Source: Hevea brasiliensis (lineage: Eukaryota; Streptophyta; Magnoliopsida; Malpighiales; Euphorbiaceae). Taken from it: a DNA stretch of 64,000 nt. The stretch spans positions 44,310,735-44,374,734 of the forward strand of contig NC_079503.1 of the NCBI RefSeq assembly GCF_030052815.1, in the 5' to 3' direction. Of this stretch, positions 24,351 to 34,891 are shown piece after piece. How positions within the stretch are numbered: the first letter of the stretch is position 1; every line of letters begins with the position of its first letter. The notes below the pieces were generated by a model. That model had not been told where the DNA came from, searched no databases, and worked only from the letters and a program-made list of their open reading frames with translations. A program made the position numbers and the translations under genes.

Positions 24351-25540
24351 AAGATGCCCCGGACGTCATCAGGGGTATGTTCTCCCTCTACATTACATCT
24401 GTGCATGCATTGGTGGATCCAGGATCCACTCATTCATACATCTGCATCAACCTACCTGTAGAAACGGGGATACTAGTAAGGGAGAGTGACCAAGACATCC
24501 TGGTCACTAATCCATTGGGCCACAGTGTAATGGTGAACAAAGTGTACAAAGGTTACCCGTTAAGGATTCAAGGGTATGAATTCTTGGCAGACCTGATTGA
24601 GTTGCCTTTCCATGAGTTTGACGTGATTTTGGGAATGGACTGGTTTTCCCGTCATCAGGCAATGGTTGATTGTAAATTGAAGAGAATTTCTTTGAAAACT
24701 CTTGGGGGTAATGAGATCACAGTTGTGGGGGAAAGGATAGATTTCTTATCCAATGTCATCTCAGCGACAGTTGCAAGAAAACTAATGAGAAAAGGCTGTG
24801 AAGCCTACCTAGCACATGCAGTGGACACTAGGCAGGCTAAGCCAGATCTGTGTAACATATCCACAGTAAAAGACTTCCCAGATGTGTTCCCTGAAAAATT
24901 GCCTGGTTTGCCACCAGAAAGGGAAGTTGAATTTGTTATTAAGACACTGCCAGGTACAGCACCAATGTCTATTGCTCCTTATAAGATGGCGCCCACAGAA
25001 TTGAAGGAATTGAAAATCCAATTACAGCAGTTACTGGATAAGGGGTTCATACGCCCCAGTGTATCACCATGGGGAGCTCCAGTGCTGTTTGTAAAGAAGA
25101 AAGATGGGACTTTGAGGTTATGCATTGATTACCGGCAGTTAAATAAAGTGACAGTGAAGAATAAGTATCCGTTGCTTGGAATTGATGATCTGTTTGATCA
25201 GTTGAAGGGAGTAGGAGTATTTTCTAAAATTGATCTCAAATCAGGGTATCATCAGTTGAGGGTGAAGGATGTAGATGTGCCAAAGACTGCATTCAGGACC
25301 CGATATGGGCATTATGAGTTCCTAGTGATGCTCTTTGGCCTAACAAATGCACCAGCAGCATTCATGGACCTTATGAACTGTATCTTCCATCCATACCTCG
25401 ATCGGTTCGTAGTGGTCTTTATTGATGATATTTTGGTGTATTCCAAGACCAGGGAAGCACATTACGAGCATTTGAGAATTGTTCTGCAAACCCTGAGAGA
25501 AAAAAAGCTGTATGCTAAGTTGTCCAAGTGTGACTTCTGA
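24059..25540 (+). pseudogene. E3 gag-pol middle: protease and reverse transcriptase (longest open part)
   Basis: A 493-codon open stretch. The aspartic protease has DPGSTHSY at about residues 119-126, where the usual second residue of the DSG/DTG triad is Pro, as often in Tekay-type elements. It is followed by an ILGMDW hydrophobic motif. The RT runs from about residue 290 ([10 protein letters not shown]) through [13 protein letters not shown] and LFGLTNAPA to the catalytic FIDD at 25418-25429. A TGA ends it at 25540 in the conserved CDFWL region, and a one-base shift follows before 25591. The ATG at 24059 is not the biological start; translation would have begun in gag. Confidence 0.9.
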
Positions 25541-26310
25541 TTGAATGAGATTGCATTCCTTGGACATGTAGTGTCAGCTGATGGGTTAGAGTGGATCCCA
25601 AGAAAATAGAAGCAATGATGGAATGGAAGCCTCCCAGGAATACAACTGAGGTCAGAAGTTTCTTGGGGCTAGCTAGGTATTACAGAAGATTTGTGAAGGG
25701 ATTTTCCTTAATAGCTGCTCCAATGACCAAGTTGTTACACAAGAATGTCAGATTTGACTGGAATGACAAGTGTCAGACTAGTTTTGAGAAGTTGAAGACT
25801 ATGTTGACAGAGGCACCAGTGTTAACACAGCCAGTGTTAGGAAAGGACTTTGTGGTCTACAGTGATGCCTCTCATAATGGGTTAGGGTGTGTATTGATGC
25901 AAAAGGGGAAGGTGGTTACTTATGCTTCCAGGTAGCTAAGGCCACATGAACATAATTACCCTACCCATGATCTAGAGCTTGCAGCAATTATCTTCGCACT
26001 GAAAATATGGAGGCACTACTTATATGGTGAAAAGTGCTACATTTACACAGACCACAAAAGTCTAAAATATTTGCCAACTCAGAAGGAGCTCAACCTTAGA
26101 CAGAGGCGATGGATTGAGTTCCTGAAGGACTATGATTGTGTAATTGACTACTATCCTGGGAAGGCAAATGTAGTTGCTAATGCTTTGAGCAGAAAATCCA
26201 TCATAGCTTTGAGATCATTGAATGCTCGTCTATCCTTGGCTCGAGATGGAGCTATTTTGGTTGAGTTGCAAGTGAGGCCAAACCTGCCACCGTAGATTTT
26301 AAATGGGCAG
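25541..26310 (+). pseudogene. E3 RT connection and RNase H (broken)
   Basis: The frame changes by one base near 25590 ([11 protein letters not shown] region). It then encodes the RT thumb ([16 protein letters not shown]) and RNase H with its catalytic [10 protein letters not shown] near 25858-25887. A TAG follows at 25933-25935 in the YASRQL motif. The frame then continues through TDHKSL and [13 protein letters not shown] to the DALSR-like NALSRK end near 26190. Another TAG lies at about 26293. The domain normally removes the RNA strand during cDNA synthesis. Confidence 0.85.
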
Positions 26311-27336
26311 AAGGTAGATGAGAAGCTAAAGGCTATTATGAGCAAAATCCTAGAAGGGAAAGAAACTGACTATGAAGTGAAAACAGATGGGTGTCTGTAC
26401 TACAAAGAAAGATTTTGTGTACCAGATGATGGGGAATTGAAAGCCAATATCCTGAAAGAGGCACATACCAGTGTTTATACTATGCACCAAGGAAGTACAA
26501 AAATGTATCATGATCTGAAGCTTCAGTATTGGTGGCCTGGTATGAAAAAGGACATAGCTGACTATGTGACTAAATGCTTGACATGTCAGCAAGTCAAGAC
26601 AGAACATCAAGTTCCATCGGGATTGCTACAGCCTATACGTATACCTGAATGGAAATGGGATCGAGTCACTATGGATTTTGTAAGTGGTCTACCTCTCACC
26701 CAGAAGAAGCATGATGCAATATGGGTGATAGTAGATAGATTGACGAAGTCAGACTGACTACTCACTGGAGAAGTTAGCAGAATTGTATATCAATGAGATA
26801 GTTAGACTGCATGGAATTCCACTTTCCATCATATCTAATCGAGACCCAAGGTTTACATCGAGATTTTGGAAGAAGTTGAATGAATCTTTGGGCACACAAC
26901 TCCACTTCAATACAGCTTTCCATCCTCAGATGGATGGGCAATCAGAAAGAGTAATCCAGGTAAACAATTGAAACCAATTGAACTAATACAAATATTGAAC
27001 TGAAATGATAATAATAACATGAAATATATGTCAGGTCCTTGAAGATATGATGAGGAGTTGTGTCATTGAATTTGAGGGAAGTTGGGATAGATACCTCCCA
27101 CTGGTAGAATTTGCATACAACAATAGCTATCAAGCTAGCATCCAAATGGCCCCGTACGAAGCACTGTATGGGAGAAAATGTAGAACTCCAGTATGCTGGA
27201 CTGAATTAGGCCAAGATAAACTGGTAGGGCCAGACCTGGTGAAACAGACTGAGGAGAAGGTAAAGCTAATCAAAGCCAATCTGAAGGTTGCCTCAGATAG
27301 ACAAAAATCCTATGTCGACCTAAAGAGAAAGAAATA
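26311..27336 (+). pseudogene. E3 integrase (broken, with a GT-AG insert)
   Basis: The HHCC zinc-binding end is seen at about 26450-26600 (MHQGSTKMYHDL, CLTCQQVK). The DDE catalytic core follows from WDRVTMDFVSGLP. About 26 bases are missing at 26755, which removes the conserved SAHFLPV segment and shifts the frame. The core continues with RDPRFTS and HPQMDGQSERVIQ. At 26960-27034 a 75-base GT..AG segment interrupts the sequence, and coding resumes with VLEDMMRSC and FAYNNSYQ. A frame change follows near 27336. Integrase would join cDNA ends to the chromosome; this copy is inactive. Confidence 0.85.
26960..27034 (+). other. Intron-like 75-bp insert in E3 integrase
   Basis: Begins GTAAACAATTG and ends ATATGTCAG. 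Removing it joins ATCCAG to GTCCTTGAAG and restores the conserved IQ-VLED junction exactly. E5 has no insert here (54126-54131 run straight from CAG to ATCTTG). The insert is AT-rich, contains an in-frame TGA and has a possible branch site (CTGAAAT near 27000). It may be a small spliceosomal intron or a chance insertion that looks like one. Confidence 0.55.
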
Positions 27337-27768
27337 GAGTATGCAGTTGGCGACAAAGTGTTCCTCAAGGTGTCACCGTGGAAGAAGGTACTAAGGTTTG
27401 GAAGAAAAGGTAAGTTAAGCCCTAGGTTCATTGGCCCATATGAAGTCATTGAACGTGTGGGTCCAGTGGCCTACAGGCTAGCTTTACCACCAGAACTGGA
27501 CAAGATCCACAATGTGTTCCATGTATCTATGCTAAGAAGATACCGCTCAGATCCTTCACATGTCATCTCCATGGAAGAAATTGAAGTACAACCGGATTTG
27601 ACACATGAAGAAGAACCCATACGGATCCTGGCTCGGGAAGTGAAAGAGTTGAGGAATAAGTAGATTCCATTGGTGAAAGTGCTTTGGAGGCACCACAACA
27701 CCGAGGAGGCAACTTGGGCAAATGAAGAGATGATGAGGCAACAGTTCCCTCAACTGTTTGCATTAGGT
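27337..27768 (+). pseudogene. E3 integrase C-terminus and chromodomain
   Basis: The reading frame encodes the GDKVFLKVSPWK and KLSPRFIGPYEVIERVGP motif of the integrase C-terminal domain, then FHVSMLRRY. A chromodomain follows (EIEVQPDLTHEEEPIRILAR, KVLWRHHNTEEATW). A TAG at 27661-27663 splits the chromodomain. Chromodomains steer integration of chromoviruses towards particular chromatin. Their presence supports the Tekay-like assignment. Confidence 0.85.
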
Positions 27769-27805
27769 AAATTTCGAGGACGAAATTTAAATTAGAGGGG
27801 AAGAG
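27769..27805 (+). promoter_or_regulatory. Pre-PPT inverted repeat and polypurine tract of E3
   Basis: AAATTTCG-AGGA-CGAAATTT is an 8-bp perfect inverted repeat with a 4-base loop (27769-27788). It is followed by the purine tract AGAGGGGAAGAG just before the 3' LTR. E5 has the same arrangement. The purine tract primes plus-strand DNA synthesis. The inverted repeat is common upstream of it in plant gypsy elements. Confidence 0.85.
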
Positions 27806-27806
27806 T

Positions 27807-30800
27807 TGTAACACCCTCCCTGTAGCAACTCCGTACATTCTACTGTTCTGGAGACCAGTATCGGTCCGGACAGCTAGAACGTTCGGAAAAATATTTAAAC
27901 TAAAGTGAGGAACTATAATTAACTAAAATATTAATAAGAAAAATTTAGGAAAAATTTTAGAAATAAAATACAACCAAGTTAAATGAGCTGGTGCCCTAAC
28001 GATGGGTAACCTAGTGAGAAGTTGCGATTCTCGCAACTAGGAGCCCTAGACCCAAGAGAAAAATTATAAAATAATTTTTGGGACTCCAGAGAAGGGTCAT
28101 TGAGGCTCTTATGGCATTAGAATGCCAAGAAAATTCTTAAAAAATTTTTTCAATTGGTACAGACAATTTTAGTCTGTTAAGCCAAACGGAGGGCATTTTG
28201 GTCATTTCGTCTTCAGAGATGATTTTTGGCTGACTTGTCCAATTAAGTAAATAATTATTATGACATAAAATATGAATAAATATTGCTAAAAATTAAATTG
28301 GAAATGAGTAGAGAAGAGAAGAAAAAAAAATGAAAGAAAATGCTAATTATGACATCATATGATGTCATTTAAATTTCCTCCACCAATCACAATTTGTTAT
28401 ACTCATTAAAAGAGATAAAAGAGACCAAAAATTGAAAAACCAATCTGCATCTTCAACCTTTGGGCAGCCAAAAACGTTGAGAGAGAGAGAGAGAGAGAGA
28501 AAAGAGGTTCCACCATTTTCAAGCTTAAAAGCTTGAATTTCCTCTCCATTTGTTCACAAAAATTGCCAAGTCCCTTCACAAAAATTTGATCTTTCACCTG
28601 GAAAAAGCTATTGGCAGCCAAAGAAGAAGAGATTAGGGAGGTTTAATCAAGGTTAAGTGAAGCTCAAAAAGGTTATTGCACTAAACAATTTCTTTTCTTT
28701 CTTTAATCTTGTAAGCATGCTAAATCAAGTAGAAATTGTGTGAAATTAAAAGAAAAACTTGAGTAAATGAAATCTCTAAATTTTTCAGCCATGAGAAAGT
28801 TTAAGGATTGTTGGTTTTTGATGAAATTAAGTGGCTTAATTATGTTGTTGATGAGTATAGATGATGGATAAAGTGATTTGGTATGAGTTTGGTGTGTGTA
28901 TGCCATGAATTGGAAATTGGAGTTAGGGTTTGAGCACGAAATGGAGACTTTGATCATGTAATGATGAAAGTGAGTTTTAATGGTCAATTAGTGACCATTT
29001 GGTTATGTCTAAACAAGAAATGAGGTGGTTTGATTAGTAGGAATTGCAGTTGGTGTGGCTGCCCATGGTGACCTGCAGAATTAGACATGAGTCCAGCAGG
29101 TTTGGGCAGCCATAACTTGAATTTTACAGGTTCAATTGGTGCAAGGCCAATTGGAAATGAAACTAGACACATTATGGCACAACTTTGGTGAAGAAACCAT
29201 GCCCATGAAACCAAACCAAGTGGACCAAAAGCTTGCCCTAATCCGGGTGACCTGCAGTCTATTTCTGCAAAATGAGCAAATGAATAGTGTTTGGTCATTT
29301 GGCCATAACTCAGTGTAGAATGGTCCAATTGATCTGAAATTTTACCAGCAACAAGCTGAGATATAGACCAACAACTTTCATGAAGAAACCTAACCCAAAT
29401 TATGACCAGAACCTATCCAACAAGTGAGTTGCATTCACTATTCACTGTACTATAAATATGGTCAGTCCAGAAAAATTTCAATCCGGCCAGTTGTGGTTTT
29501 TGGACCATAACTTGAGCTACAAAACTCTAAATGGAATGTTTCAAAAAAGGAAATGCAACTAGACAAAATAAGGAACAACTTTCATGTTGATCAGTTTGCC
29601 ATATTCCCGCTGCAAAATGGACCAATGGAATAGTAAAACAAGGCATAAAAAGTGAAAATTCTGCCCAACTAACATTAAGCTTAAAAATGGTATTGGCAAC
29701 CAATACCAACAAATTTTGAATGCAAAATGTGGTATGTTGATGATATTAAAACCAATGTACCTATTGCCTATGCAAAAGTCAACATTTTTGTTGACCAATG
29801 AATGGAATAGTAACACTAAAACTTAAATTCCAAAAATTGTGAAACTTAAAAGTGTGAATTGCCCTAGTATACCTAACAAGATTAGTTTGGATAGCTTGGC
29901 ATGCCAATAGGGTTCAGTTAGCAATACTGCACATGGCATTATGTCATGCTGTGATTTCATGGCTTTTAGCCATTCTAACATTATGTTGATACTTGGCCTT
30001 GTGCTTATTGTTATTACATCTTATTAGCTGTTCTGTTGCACATCGGGAGATGCATATGTGACCGATGGTGTGACAGCTCGAGGTACTAGATACCCAGTGC
30101 CAGTTTACCCGTTTATCCAGTCCAGTCATCCAGTATAGGTTACTTGGGCACCCAAAAATGAAAGTGAATAAATTTAATGAAATAATGAATAGAACAAGTA
30201 CATAATAAATAAGATTACCAATAATGATAAAAAAAAATTGTCTGCATAAGACATCAAAACATGCACTGCATATTTACTTCCTATTATTTCTTTTTATTTT
30301 ATTATTGGCACCACTAAGCATTATTGCTTAGCACATTGCTTTTGCCATGCGTAGGTTTTGGAGATACTAACCGAGAGCTCAGTAGACCACAGACTGGGTG
30401 AGACCTCCTGTAGCTTTGCATAGTGTCTGTGTCACCTCACCATCTTCAGTGCATTAGTAGGACACTAGGTTTCATTTTGGTATTTTGTAACTAACTTTTA
30501 TTTTCTCATGTGTAATTGAGACTTATGTAATATATTTTGATGTTAATGTAAATAGTGAAAATTGTGTTTGTGAATGGAAAATTGAGTATTTATTTATTGC
30601 TTGTATATGAATACCATGAGAAATGAATGATTGAGAAATGGAAATGTTGTTGAAAAATATTGAGATTTTGATGATGAAATGGACTTTGGGATTGGTTGAA
30701 ATTTTTGGAAGTGTTTTTCACAGGTTCCGAAGAACTGTTTCCTCCATTTTTAGCTAATACTCTGTCGAATTTTCTATAAAATTTGCGGAACCTCAAATAA

Positions 30801-30976
30801 ATTTATAATTTTAATAAATGACTGAAATGAATTATATTTCACAAATTGTACTCCATAACTATGAAAAAAAAATAAATTAGGAAGAATAAAAATTGATTGA
30901 ATTAAAATAGGGTGTTCCGGTATACTATGTGGCATATCTTTCTCGGCTACACTGTAAACGGGTAAGGGGTGTCACA
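27807..30976 (+). repeat. E3 3' LTR (3,170 bp)
   Basis: Collinear with 15848-19014. It begins TGTAACACCCTCCCTG and ends GGGGTGTCACA. The LTR hairpin is at 30314-30331 and a (GA)n tract at 28479-28502. Differences from the 5' LTR are mainly transitions. Confidence 0.9.
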
Positions 30977-33900
30977 ATTGCTTAATCAATATCCAAATCA
31001 TTTAATCATATTGTATTTTAAAAATTCATAAAACATAATTTTTGAACCATGTTTTGAATCAAAGTATTTGCGTTTCAAGGGTATTGTCAATATTCACACA
31101 GTTTAAAGCATGATACAAAATTTTAAATCAATGTCGTGTTGTACACCACGACAACGCCAATATGTCCTAATAACCAAAGGCTAAAGGGGAATACAAAGGC
31201 TAGCTAGCAAATATTAGTACTCATCCAATACATTCTCAACTGGTAAATCAGAGAGGGAAAACTCAACTCCATAAGTGGAGGAGATCATATCTAATATGTC
31301 TCACTAGGCAAGCTAATGAGGAGCACAAATCATATTGTCATGCTAACTGTGGTTTCAAAATAATTTCAAATAATTTCCATTCAACAAAACGCATTTACAG
31401 TTAATAAACACCTTTAGTTGTTGCAAATTCATGTACACAGTTGGCAACACATAAAATTCTCAAAAGCAATTCAAAACACATTCAAAATTGGCCCATCCCC
31501 ATGTTATAATGATATAAAAGGGCCAACATCCTTCTTTCCATAATCACAAATTCATTTTATAAAATTTAAAGTTCTCAAGTATAAAGAAAAAGTAGAATTA
31601 ATTCATTTAATTCCAATACAAATTTATAAAAGAAAGAAAAAGTTAGTTGTGTACAAATCTTTAACGAGTCTCCTCTTTTCTTGGCTCACTTTTCCTTATC
31701 CTTCAAGGTCTCCCTTTTTACTGAAAATACACAATTAAAGTATTTCAATACTCCTCCCAATTATCTCTAATAGCTACTCAAAAAAATGCCTAATGCATCC
31801 CTAAGTAAATTTTTAAATTTAATATTTTATTGGTTCAAGGCAGTTCTGGACCTTAATTTTACAACCCCATTTCAACCTAGTTCTAGTCATAATTTAGTAA
31901 AGTGTTCTTCATGAAATTTGTTCCTTTATGTCTTAGTTTTATTTTCCTTTTTGAATTTCTCAATTCAAAGTTCTGGATCTCAAGTAATGGGCAAATTACT
32001 AAACACTATTCCAAGTGTCATATCCTAAAAATTCAGATTTTCCAGATTTACACCTTAACTTTGCATTCTATATTCGGGCATCTTAAACTCATAATTTGGC
32101 CCTAGTCACTAAAACAATGTTTTAGGTCTTAGTCTTAGGTTTCTAAATCAGTTTGAATCACTTGAATTGGAGTTTTGTAGAGGAAGTTATGGCCTAATAA
32201 TCATTCAGAGGTCATAAGGTCAATTTGGCTAAGGTGCAGGAATTCCAGATTTGGGATTCCTGACTTATCCCAACCATTCACTTACCTTGCCCTGAGAACT
32301 GGGTTCTAGTCCAAACATAAAGTTTTTAGTTCTATGTCTTATGAGAAATTTGGCTTTGGAATTACTACATTTTCAGTTTTGTAGCCTAAGTTATGGCAAT
32401 TTTTCCCAAACTGGTTGGATGCCTAATCCTTCACATTTTTTAAGTTCAGTCTAGTACTAAGGCAGATTTGTTAGGCTGATTTTGTCTAGCAATTTGATCA
32501 GGTTAGGGTCATCATTTGGCTCTATGGTCTTCATAAGAATTATTCTCCTGTGTCTCAGGTTTCCATTGGTTGAAGAATCCCTAATTTGGAGTTTTCTAGA
32601 GTGAGTTATGCCTAATTTACTAAGTACTGTTCATTTAGTCATTTTTAGTTAGGTCCAGAATTACAATTCCTAATTCAAGCCAACTTTGAGGTAATTTATG
32701 GTTATTTTCTGGGTAGGGTGTCTTCATAAAAATTCTAGCCCTATGTCTTTTGTTTCATTTCCAATTGGTTTCACACCAATTAGAGTTATGTAGCTCATCT
32801 TATGGGCATTTAAGTATGCTGGACTCTAGTGTCCAGAATTCTAGCACATTAGCACCCTATTAATTCATCACTTCCCTCACCTAAAACAATATTAATTCAC
32901 AACCAAAATACACCAAATGATCAGAATTTGGCCTTATAAACATCCATTGAACAACATATCACAAAACCCTAATTCTCCCAAAACCCTAATTTCCATAATT
33001 TCCCAATTCAACAATTCCAATCAAATTCAACATGCAATTCAAGTTTATAAGTTCACAAAACACCAAAAACCACATTTAATTCAAACCAAAGCATCAAAAC
33101 TCCAAATCCCCCAAGCTGGCTGAATTTTACACTCCCCAAAACATGCATGATCTTCTTGATTTTTCATGTTATTTCTACTCAGTTAATCTTAAACTCAAGT
33201 AATATATAACTAGTTATGCTTGGAAGAAGCTTACCTCACTTGGCACTTTTTTAATCTTTCTTCTCCTTTAATATCTTCAACTCTCCTTGCTCCCAATCTT
33301 CTAGCCAGGGGCTAATTAGAAGTTTTTTAGGGTTTGGTCATAGAAATTTATAGACAAAATCAAGTTTCAAAAGCTTTAAAAAAAGCTTGAAAATAGAGGA
33401 TGGAAATGGGAGAGAGGGAGCCGGCCAACTAGAAGGAAGATGATAGGATTTTTTAGTTTTATTTTTATCTAATTTTGTCTTCTTATAATAGATAATTATC
33501 TAAAAAAATTAAATAATTTAATTTATAATTTTAATTGTGTCATGATGATGTCATGGTGATGTCATAAATCCAATTTAAACTTGAATTTCCATTTCTTTTC
33601 TTTTCTTTTCTTTTCTTCTTTTCCATACACTTATTCATATTTTTAATTTCTTTTCAATATTTTAATCTCATACATTTTAATGGACATTTAGGTCAAAAAT
33701 CAACTATTGGAGTGAATTGACGAAAATGCCCCCCATCGGGTTATGGTCCATCTTTTTCCATAATACTCGATGAGTCCTAAGGCCCTGATTCACTTAATGG
33801 TACTTATTCTCTTTTTATTTCTATGATTTGCTAGTTCCCAATAGTTTCGAAATTAACCCTTAATTAAGGATTTCATGAGGTCCCACACGAATTTAGGGTA

Positions 33901-34134
33901 GCAACTGAACTCACAATCGTTTTTCAGGTCAGTCCCTTATCATTGGGACCTAAGCTCATTTAACCTATTTGTGCTTCATTGCTCCTATTTTAATCCAACC
34001 TCATTCTATCTTTATCAGTTTTATTTATAACTCCTCTGTGTGATTTAAGTATGGTTCCAGACATTCTAGCTGTCTAGACAGACATTAGTCACCGAAATAG
34101 TAGGATGTATGGAACTACTTAGTATGAGGGCGTT
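30977..34134 (-). repeat. Solo LTR E1, 5' part (right segment)
   Basis: This continues the LTR broken by E2 and E3. It includes the near-palindrome GTCGTGTTGTACACCACGAC at 31134-31153, also present in E4. A CTTTT-rich tract lies at 33594-33620. It ends on the plus strand in GAGGGCGTT, the reverse complement of the LTR start AACGCCCTC with the terminal TGT missing. LINE coding sequence resumes directly at 34135. Together with 5714-6566 and 15781-15847 it makes one minus-strand solo LTR. Confidence 0.75.
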
Positions 34135-34891
34135 CTATGTCCCCTCCTATTGTGCGCACAATAGTAGTTGCTCCTTCATACATATCTTTCAATACTTGTA
34201 TGTACCTAATAGATATCCTATTTTGTTCTAACACTCTCCATAAAACATTTCTTGGAACACTATCATAAGCCTTCTCCAAATCAATAAAAACCATATATGG
34301 ATCTTTCTTCACATCTTTATATTTCTCCATCAAGCTTATAATGAGAAAGATCGCTTCCATAGTTGAACGATCAGGCATGAAGCCAAATTGATTGGGGGAG
34401 ATAGGAGTGTCTGACGTAGTCAATGTTCCACAACTCTCTCCCATAACTTCATAGTATGGCTCATGAGTTTAATTCTCTTATAGTTTGAGTAACTTTGTAT
34501 GTCTCCCTTATTTTTAAAAATATGTACTAAAATACTCCTCCTCCATTTATCAGGCATTTTCTTTGAGTTTAGAATCTTATTAAACAATTTAGTTAACCGT
34601 GTCACTCCCATATCTCCCAAACACTTCCACACTTCAATAGGTATTCCATCGGGTCCACAGGCTTTATCCACTTTTATTCTCTTTAGTGCTTCCTTTACTT
34701 CTGAAGATCTAATCATTCTAGTGTAATTCATATTCTTTTCTATTGCTCTGTAGTCTATATTCACGCTATTACCACTTTGACTATTATTAAAGAGGTAATC
34801 AAAATAATTTATCCATCTCTCTTTAATGTTCTCATCTTTCATCAACACTTTTCCTTCTTTATCCTTAATGCACCTAACTTGATTGAGATCT
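34135..34891 (-). pseudogene. RTE-type LINE: central reverse transcriptase
   Basis: The minus strand encodes the RT fingers and palm of an RTE LINE. In order these are KAPGPDGIP-like KACGPDGIPIEVWK, then KNKGD, LMSHTMKLWERV, FGFMPDRSTMEAIF and MVFIDLEKAYDSVPR (first catalytic Asp), ending with TIGGDIE at the E1 junction. A frameshift separates the two overlapping open stretches (34420-34899 and 34115-34444). The right edge is the GATCT target duplication of solo LTR E7, and the LINE continues at 38730. RT in these elements copies RNA at the nicked target site. Confidence 0.85.

Larger units (their letters stand above)
15848..30976 (+). mobile_element. E3: full-length Tekay-like Ty3/gypsy element, decayed, containing E4
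   Basis: LTR (15848-19014), primer site, gag, protease, RT, RNase H, integrase, chromodomain, purine tract and LTR (27807-30976) occur in the order of plant chromoviruses. The flanking pentamers ATTTC (15843-15847) and ATTGC (30977-30981) match at four of five bases and probably are an aged target duplication. About 4.0 kb of solo LTR E4 interrupts gag; without it the element would be about 11.1 kb. The LTRs differ at about 8 of the first 133 bases, mostly transitions. The reading frame is broken at many points, so the element is not autonomous now. Confidence 0.9.
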
